From: Leucosporidium creatinivorum
Lineage: Eukaryota > Basidiomycota > Microbotryomycetes > Leucosporidiales > Leucosporidiaceae
DNA length: 64,000 nucleotides
Direction of reading: 5' to 3'
Assembly (NCBI GenBank): GCA_001600635.1
Contig: BCKL01000022.1
Span: forward strand, 62,001 to 126,000
Shown: piece by piece, positions 57,915 through 64,000 of the stretch
Position numbering within the stretch: position 1 is the stretch's first letter
Layout: each line of letters starts with the position of its first letter
The notes under the pieces: model-generated
Database searches by the model: none
The model's input: the letters and a program-made list of their open reading frames with translations, nothing else
What the model was told of the DNA's origin: nothing
Translations under genes and position numbers: made by a program

Positions 57915-59285
57915 TCAAAGAATCGTCGTCATCACTATTCCTGCTCCCCTCCATATCCTCCTCCTCGAGTTCTCCCACTCTCCCTCGCTCGACTCGGTCT
58001 CTTCCTCCTCACTCGACTCCTCCTCCTCCTCCTCCGTATCACTATCGCTAATGAGTCCGTCCCACTCTCCTCCATCCCACGCCATCACCGCTTCTGGTCC
58101 AGCGAGGTGCTCGCGACGCGAGCCGATGTTCTCGAGCTCGTACGGCGACAGTCGGTAGTGGATGCCGAGCAAGTGGCACCTTTTCGCGACGGCGGGGTGC
58201 GAGTGGAGAGATTCGTCGCTGTGGAGAATGTGGAGGTCGAGGCTGGCGATGGCGGGTGGACGAAATGCTGAGTCGAGAAAGTCGATTACGGTGTCCATTT
58301 CGAAGAGCGCTCCTACGACCTTGAGGGAGGTGCTGGAGGAGGGTACAGCCTTGAGAAGATGTATGCCGCCGACATATCTCCAGACCGAGCCTACGGACAC
58401 GATGCGGTATTCTGCGAAGGGACTGAGAGCCATGCTGAATCGGCGAACCGAGCAGGGGATGTTGGCCTGCTGTAGAGTGAGGATGGCGTCTGTTTCGGGC
58501 GTTCCGAAGCCGTAGTCGAGGTCGAAGTCCTTGAACAGGTGCAGCGATTCGAGTGTGGTGAGTTGGCTGAGGTTGTAGGGGTGTCTGCGAGCCTGGGAAA
58601 TTTCGAGTTCGAGGCTACGAAGAAACGAATGGCAAAGGGAGGTGAAATCCTTGAGGGCGCCTTGAGGGGGGGATCTGCCGAGTTTGAAATGTTGGAAATG
58701 ATGACGAGTAGCAGCCTGCCTAAGACGAGCGCGTCCCTCCTCGTAATCGACGAGGTTGCGCGAAGCTTCAAGCTCCAGCTGCACGCCCTCGAATCCTAGG
58801 GATCGGAGTGGGGGACAGGCATCGAGGTAGGAAGCAAAGTCGTGCAGCTCCTCTATAGAACCCACAGCCTGATAGACGTCGAGGTGTCGTAATTTTGACG
58901 ACGCCGAGGATCCGAGCGCTGCCAGCGCCTGCCGAACCGAGCTCCCCCGGCAGACGACGACGCTGAGCACATTCGGACACATCGCAAGAAGCGCTTCGGC
59001 TTTTTAGAGAGGGGATTCGGCTGTTCCCCACCACCAGCTCTGCGTCTCGACGAGTTCGAGTTCGACTTCCTCAACTGCGAAAGCGAAGGCGGGACGACTA
59101 GTGAGGGTGTTGAGCGCTTTGTCGCTGCTGTCGTATGGTCCGACCTTGAGCTTTCTGAAGAGGTGCGGGTGTGCTACGCTGGCCCATACGCGCGAGACGA
59201 GGCGCAGACGGCGAATGTCGGCCAAGTCCTCGACGAGCTCGGCGATGATGGCGAGGATCTCGTTGGGAAGGGTAGGGAGGGGCAT
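57915..59285 (-). pseudogene. F-box/LRR-like gene, copy D, with one in-frame stop
   Basis: One frame of 457 codons starts at ATG (59285-59283): MPLPTLPNEILAIIAELVED, then RLVSRVWASVAHPHLFRKLK, a bona fide F-box. A TAA codon lies at 59006-59004, after AESPL, and the frame continues without shift as KAEALLAMCPNVLSVVV through leucine-rich segments (LRHLDVYQAVGSIEELHDF, LPLRSLGF-type repeats) to an acidic end. It is more divergent than A, B and C. A hidden intron could remove the stop, but the nearby GT and AG leave only about 40 nt, shorter than any other intron here. So it is likely a recent nonsense pseudogene, or the stop is read through. Confidence 0.68.
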
Positions 59286-60114
59286 GACGATGGGAGGAAG
59301 GTGTGTGGTGCAGTAATAGCTTCTGGGAGGGAGAGGGAGACGGCGAGGGCGGTCGAAGCGGCTCGAACTTGGGCGGTGGGTGACAAGGTGAAGCGAGCGA
59401 GAGCCGGGCGAGCAGCTGTAGGGCATTCGAGAGCCAGGCTCGAGATCAGCATACAGCTCAACTCCTTCTCTCTCAGCCTCCCGCGTCTACTCACCAGCTA
59501 ATCTTGCGAGCAGCGCACAGACCTTGTTGACGAGCAGCGAGCTTGGGTCCTCTCGAGAGATGAAGCGGTCGAGCGAGCTCTGTGGGCGAGAAGAGAGGTC
59601 AGCGATGGGGGCAGGGTAGTAAGGCAGCATCTGACCTCACCGTGAGCCAGTCGAAGCGGCGCCTCAGAGCGTCCTGACAGCGAGCGATGAAGAGGCGGGA
59701 AGCGAGAGATGGAGAAGCTGTAGCGAGTCGAGCTGAGCGAGAGCTGGTGTAGTGAAGCTTCGAGTTGTTCTATAAACTAGGTTTGAGTTTCCTGTAGCAG
59801 CTACGAGGCGAGGCGAGTCGAAGCGATGAGACGAGGTGAGCTTAGGAGAGCAAGAGCAGTGGGCTGAATCGACCCTCGTCTGGCTCTGCCAAGGGGTCTC
59901 ATGAGCTCGCTATGCAACCTCGAGCTCAATTTCGCAGGATCCATAACGTTAGCGAAGGACACCCTCCTATCAGACAGATCCTCGCTCGCTCGCCAGCCTC
60001 GGTCGAGCCTTCGCCGATGTTGCTTCGCTGGCACCGAGAGCAACCGGGAAGCTATAGTGTAGACGTTTAGAACCGTGAACAGCTCCCTCTCATCAAGCGC
60101 TCCGCTCACTCATC
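59286..60114 (-). promoter_or_regulatory. Promoter and probable spliced leader of F-box gene D
   Basis: The GAGACCCCTTGGCAGAGCC block at about 59883-59900 (minus strand) is followed by GCTCTTGCTCTCCTAAGCTCACCTCG and TCGCTTCGACTCGCC, as in the other leaders. A leader intron with GTGAGGTCAG and GCCCACAG lies near 59590-59640. Unlike A-C, the CACAACAGACGCTCGG exon is not obvious here. The stretch 59900-60114 holds the downstream end of F-box C and nothing else. Confidence 0.5.
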
Positions 60115-61320
60115 TCACCACGTCAGCGGAAGCCTCTCAACCTCAATCCCCCTTTCGGCGCAGACCTCGTCGAGCTCCTCCGAGTGTACTCCACCCGCCG
60201 CGATCACCAGACGGGCGAGATATGGCGCACGTGAGGGGTTGCGAAGGAAGGTGAGAAGGTATGACGGCGGAACATCGATATCGTGAAGGTCGAGGGAGGC
60301 GAGGGAAGAAGGGAGAGAGTCGAGGAGTTGAGCGGCTTCCCATGCGTCGGGGTTGGAGCGCGGATAGACTTGCGCTAGTGCTAGATCCTTGAGCGAGCTG
60401 CATGGGCGGAAGGCGTCCACGACGGCTCGAGGAAAGCCGATGGAGTTGCGCTCGGACCAGAACTCGGACATCTCATCCTTGATGCTGAGTTTGGTGAGGG
60501 AGCGAAAGGGGGAGAGGTCGAGGACGTTCACATAGATGCCGAGGCTGAGGGAGCGAAGGGATAGGGATGATGACTCGGTGACGAGCTGGAACTCCTGCTT
60601 GCCAACGCCGGGACCGTCCCAGGTGAGAGTGCCGAGTTGGAAGCGAGGGGTTTGGAGCTCTGAGCCAGGTGAAACTGGTGCTCCCACGCGATCCGTTCCG
60701 TTGAGCTTTGCGAGGCGAAGGCTGTTGAGCTTGGGGAACCCTCGGAGCGAGCTGGCAAGGCGGTCTTTAGTCCATTCGGCACCGGGGAGGAGGAGGTCGG
60801 TTATATTGGGGGCCAGAAGAGCAAGGACCGTGTCGAAAGGCCAGCTCTCTTCGTTCGTCCACTCGACGCCCTGGACTTGAAGCCGCCGAAGAGCTCGGCA
60901 CGGCGCAGCCATCGCTTCGAGCAGCTCAACACCCCCACGGGCAGAGAGCCCCCTCAGGTCCAGCGAGAGAGATTTGACGTACATCCCGAGACCGGGATTG
61001 GCAACGACAGAGCGCACGAGGCTGCGCGAGGCGAGTGCGAAATGGCAGAAACGAGGGCGAGTCGCCGGTTCCCCAGCGAGCTGATGCATTTGTCGAGTGG
61101 AGCTGCTCGGCTGAAGCTCATCCTCCTCCTCCTCCTCCTCCTCCTCCTCGTCGTCGTCCTGTACCCACCGGACTTCGAGATGGTGGTACAGGTGAGCTCG
61201 GGCGAGGGGGAGGAAGCGTCGGCAGACGAGGGCGCAGCTCATTGCGGTTCCATGGTCCAGTCCACCGTTCGACTCGAAGATAAGACTGATGGTTTCGTTG
61301 GGAAGGGAGGGAATGGGCAT
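60115..61320 (-). CDS. F-box/LRR-like protein, copy C (intact)
   Basis: A single exon of 401 aa from the ATG at 61320-61318. The F-box (MPIPSLPNETISLIFESNGG, ALVCRRFLPLARAHLYHHLE) is followed by an acidic run of Asp and Glu encoded by a CTC/GTC triplet repeat (about 61118-61160). Next come repeats with AAPCRALRRLQVQGVEWTNE, ITDLLLPGAEWTKDRLASSL, FDLSPF-like and SIGFPRAVVDAFRPC segments, and LPSSLASLDLHDIDVPPSYL. It should bind Skp1 and recruit substrates to an SCF ligase; the target is unknown. It is the undamaged reference for the family. A possible upstream TTG start in the same frame has no leader support. Confidence 0.85.
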   Translation of the reverse strand: MPIPSLPNETISLIFESNGGLDHGTAMSCALVCRRFLPLARAHLYHHLEVRWVQDDDEEEEEEEEEDELQPSSSTRQMHQLAGEPATRPRFCHFALASRSLVRSVVANPGLGMYVKSLSLDLRGLSARGGVELLEAMAAPCRALRRLQVQGVEWTNEESWPFDTVLALLAPNITDLLLPGAEWTKDRLASSLRGFPKLNSLRLAKLNGTDRVGAPVSPGSELQTPRFQLGTLTWDGPGVGKQEFQLVTESSSLSLRSLSLGIYVNVLDLSPFRSLTKLSIKDEMSEFWSERNSIGFPRAVVDAFRPCSSLKDLALAQVYPRSNPDAWEAAQLLDSLPSSLASLDLHDIDVPPSYLLTFLRNPSRAPYLARLVIAAGGVHSEELDEVCAERGIEVERLPLTW

Positions 61321-61900
61321 GGCGAGGAGTGGCGGAGGCGGTTGGGTGGGGAGGAGAAGGAGCTCGGAGGGCAATCGAACGGAAGAGCTGTGGAGCAGCA
61401 GAGGTATCAGCTTCGGTCCACTAGCTCGCTAGTAGTCGCCCAGCTCACCTCAGTTGTCCAGTAGCAGTGCGAGAGCAGCTGCCTCAGCCTAAGCGAGCGA
61501 GACGGACGAGGACCGAGCGTCTGTTGTGTTGGCGAGTAGGTGGTAGCTTTGAGGGCGAGAGGGAGAGCTGTGGGAGCAGCAGATTTCAGCTACAGCTTCA
61601 CCCTTCAAGTCCAGGTCGAGCTCACCTTCCGAGCGAGAATCAGTCACGAAAGCTTCGAGCGGTGAGTCCAGCCGTGCGTGCGTGAGCTGTAGGAGAGCGA
61701 GCGAGGTGTAGGCGAGTAGTCAAGTGTTGTCCCAGTCGTCTTTTGTCCTGCTTCTAGCCAGCGAGAACGAGTCGAAGCGCTGAGACGAGATGACCGTAGG
61801 AGAGCAAGAGCAGTTCGAGCTGGAATCGAGCCTCGTCTGGCTCTGCAAAGGGGTCTCTCAGGTTCGCTCTTCGACCTCGAAGCAGGGAGATGTAGAGTAG
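61321..61900 (-). promoter_or_regulatory. Promoter and spliced 5' leader of F-box gene C
   Basis: On the minus strand: GAGACCCCTTTGCAGAGCC (61841-61857), GCTCTTGCTCTCCTACGGTCA, TATA-like GGACAAAAGACG (about 61737-61748), ACTACTCGCC, leader intron 1 (61625-61568), a leader exon with CACAACAGACGCTCGGTCCT, and leader intron 2 (61448-61388). No ATG precedes 61320 in the spliced leader. Confidence 0.65.
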
Positions 61901-62180
61901 CATAGAGAACAGTAATCTGAGTGTAGGAAACTCACGGCGGCCAGCTCTTCGCAGCTCGGCGCTCAATCGCAGACCTCAGCCCACTCCGCCGACGGAGAGG
62001 CTCAGGAGTAACTCGGGATGGTAAATGACAAGCAAGACTAGAAATCGAAAAAACGCGGAAGAGTAAACGGGGGTAGTACACTATCATCCTCCGTATCTCC
62101 AACAGCTAACAGCCAGCTAAGCAAGATCTCGGTGCTCGTTCTCTCCTTCGTCCACCCTCCTAGCTCTCCATTCCCCCTCC
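61901..62180. other. Spacer between F-box C leader and the next minus-strand gene
   Basis: No ORF or repeat that I can support. Confidence 0.4.
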
Positions 62181-63321
62181 TCATTCCCCCTCAACACTCA
62201 TCCTCAGCCTCTTCCTCTCCATCCCTTCCTCCTCTTCCATCTCCTCCGAGCTCCCCCTCTTTACCCCTCCGCCCCCTCGGCGGGGGCTCGAAAAGGCAGC
62301 CACAAACCCCGGCAACAAGCTACTCGCTCTACTCTGCCCATCCATCTCGAACGATGAGGTTCCGGTGTCGCCGAAGAAGGATTGAGAGGTTGAGTGGAGA
62401 GAGGGGGAGAGGATGGGAAAGGAGGATTCGGCGAAGGGGAGGGAGGGGAAGAGAGGTGGGGGCGTTGAAGGTGGCGATCGGGCGGTAGTGGCGGTGGCGT
62501 TGGGAGGAAGCGATATCGGCGGAGGAAGAGGAGCGGTAGTAGCTCTTGAGCGAGGGGAGGCCGACGGCGCCGAGAGGGCCGAACCGTTCGGCGCGGGAGG
62601 GGCGAGTGAATTGGCGGAACGGGAGCGACGAGGGAGGGTGGACGGTGGAGGAGGGGCGTTCTCGTTGGTTGGTGGTGGGGAGTCGGGGGCGGGGGAGAGC
62701 ATCTCGGTGTCCTCCTCGCCGACATTGGAGCTGAGAGACGCGTCGATGGTGGAGGGGAACGACGCGTCGAGGGAGGGGGAATCTTCGTAGAAGGTCCAGG
62801 CTGTTGGGGAGCAGGATTCAGCAGTGCGTTCAGTACATCGATATAGGAGCACACAACTCACTAGGCAGCTCATCTTTGTCGTTGAGAGGCGGACGGACGA
62901 TGGGAGGCGCTGGGCTCGCTCTAAGGCTGGAGCTGGGGCCGTTAGACTTTGAAGCAGACTGCAAGAACAAGTCTAGCAACCTCCTAGGAGGAGTGGCGTC
63001 CAATGCCGCCTCTTCATCGTCGTCGTCTGGTCCCAATTGGCGTTGGTCATGGTCGAGCATCTGCCTGGCGGGAGACGGGCGTGGCGAGGGTTGCAGGGAG
63101 AGGATGGGAGCTTCGTAGAGGGTGGTGAGGGGTCCATTGGCTGTATTGGATCGTTGAGGGGTGGTAGAGCGTGAACCAGTCGAAGAGCGCAAAGGGGAAG
63201 CCATTGGACGGTGGAGCGACTTGCGAGGAGAGCGACAAGGGAGCGAGTCCAAGGGGAGGAAGGGAGTCAAGGATAGAGTCGATAGAGGTACACGGCCAGT
63301 ACTATTTGTTGAAGCGGGCAT
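62181..63321 (-). CDS. Unrecognised Ser/Pro-rich protein
   Basis: Exons 63321-62862 and 62800-62181 give 359 aa. I do not recognise a family. Visible parts: an N-terminal Arg/Ser/Thr-Pro-rich stretch with many potential Cdk sites (RSPRKS, STTPQRS), a hydrophilic segment QMLDHDQRQLGPDDDDEEA, an island WTFYEDSPSLDASFPST next to the splice site, further Ser/Pro sequence, and a basic KRKRLRMS end that could be nuclear localisation. The start is the first ATG in frame. A cell-cycle or transcriptional regulator is plausible but unproven. Confidence 0.6.
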
Positions 63322-63717
63322 AACCCTGTTGAGCGAGCTGTAGTAATAAGATGTAGTAGCAAATCAAGAGACGCGTCGACTACTTCGACTTCCAAGTCGT
63401 CTCCGCTCTCTGCCTTTGTCCTCTTCGCACGGTTCGCTACTCGTTCATCTCGATCAACTCAAAGAGTACTCCCTGCTCAGCGCGTGCTGTACCTCGTCAG
63501 CCCTCCAGCCCTCCCAGCGCCACCTCAGGCAGACGCGCTCGTTCCCTCCCAAACAACTCGAATCTCGCTTCAACAAGAGCGATCACAGCTTCTTCTGCTT
63601 GCTAGCAAGGTGCACTTACACTCACAGCTCACACTGAATCAATGGCTGACCTCCCCTGCCCCCCCACAGCTCTCCCAGCTTGTTCAGTCAGGCGCGCGCT
63701 CGGCCCCTTCCTTCGTC
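63322..63717. other. Divergent upstream region of the last F-box gene
   Basis: 396 bp. A possible 5' UTR intron of the plus-strand gene (GTGCACTTAC at about 63610 to CCCCACAG at 63669) is visible. The leader shared by F-box copies A-D is not recognised here, so this copy belongs to a different subgroup. Confidence 0.4.
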
Positions 63718-64000
63718 ATGGCAAAGTGAGCCCGACTCGACATGCTAAGCTCGCTGTAGCTGACTAGAACCCTCCCCACCACAGCGTAATCACCATCGAG
63801 TCGTCGCCCTCGCCTCCCGGCTCCCCTTATCGCAAAGCACGAGATTCCTCGCCCCTCATCGTCCAGCGCGCCGAACCTCGTCGTCCTCGCGGCCCCGCTC
63901 TTCGTCGAGCCGCTCCTTCCCTCCCCGACGAGATCATGGAACTCATCTTCGACCTGTCCGCTCCCTGGTCCACCGACTCGCTCAAGAAGGCCTGCCTCAT
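63718..64000 (+). CDS. F-box protein, 5' part (runs off the window)
   Basis: Exon 1 63718-63725, intron 63726-63784, exon 2 from 63785 to the edge. The protein begins MANVITIESSPSPPGSP, with a basic disordered region and then PSLPDEIMELIFDLSAPW, an F-box start (LPxEIxxxIF). The end and any repeats are outside the window. Confidence 0.65.

Noticed and set aside
1-64000. LTR retroelements, virus-like genes, CRISPR arrays, rRNA or tRNA genes
   Set aside because: None seen: no long terminal repeats, reverse transcriptase, capsid or integrase motifs, and no clover-leaf or rRNA-like sequence.

Overview
The window is nuclear DNA from a basidiomycete fungus, most likely a GC-rich red-yeast type (Microbotryomycetes such as Rhodotorula, Sporobolomyces or Leucosporidium; this placement is inference). 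The evidence is dense short genes, introns of about 50-90 nt that begin GTGAGT and carry a CTGAC-like branch site before the CAG, and a fungal gene set. I spliced the complete genes by hand. Every model listed with an exon table sums to a whole number of codons and ends in one stop.

Layout, left to right: edge of an F-box-type leader (1-110); a Zn2Cys6 factor (697-1763, +); an unrecognised disordered protein (2455-5090, +); PSY2, the PP4 regulatory subunit (5306-9707, -); GLC8, inhibitor-2 (10038-11109, +); UBP2 deubiquitinase (11506-17584, +); F-box gene A (18409-19656, +); a Git3/cAMP-receptor-like GPCR (19978-21700, -); a TRAF-type zinc-finger protein (22659-23804, +); a Kre9-like surface protein (24132-25688, +); an MDL1/ABCB10-type mitochondrial ABC transporter (26045-28924, +); AIR1/2 zinc-knuckle protein (29091-31265, +); EMC3 (31518-32790, +); MTD1 (33005-34343, -); an MFS transporter (34619-36884, -); a TPX2-like spindle protein (37484-40853, +); interrupted F-box gene B (41482-43820, +); a RluA-type pseudouridine synthase (43980-46311, -); CYC2 (46429-47686, +); PEX2 (47722-49546, -); YRB1 (49851-51088, -); an ING/PHD protein (51345-53000, -); RPA135 (53525-57657, +); F-box D with one in-frame stop (57915-59285, -); intact F-box C (60115-61320, -); an unrecognised Ser/Pro-rich protein (62181-63321, -); and the start of another F-box gene (63718 to the end, +).

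Most genes are single-copy housekeeping functions with no evident shared pathway. The unusual layer is a dispersed F-box/LRR-like family. Copies A, B and C share a spliced, ATG-free 5' leader with a common promoter block, and that leader looks better conserved than the proteins. One copy (C) is intact, A has lost its ATG, B is split by about 1 kb, and D carries a nonsense codon. This birth-and-death family is the best candidate here for something not described before. I saw no RNA genes, CRISPR arrays, LTR elements or virus-like genes.
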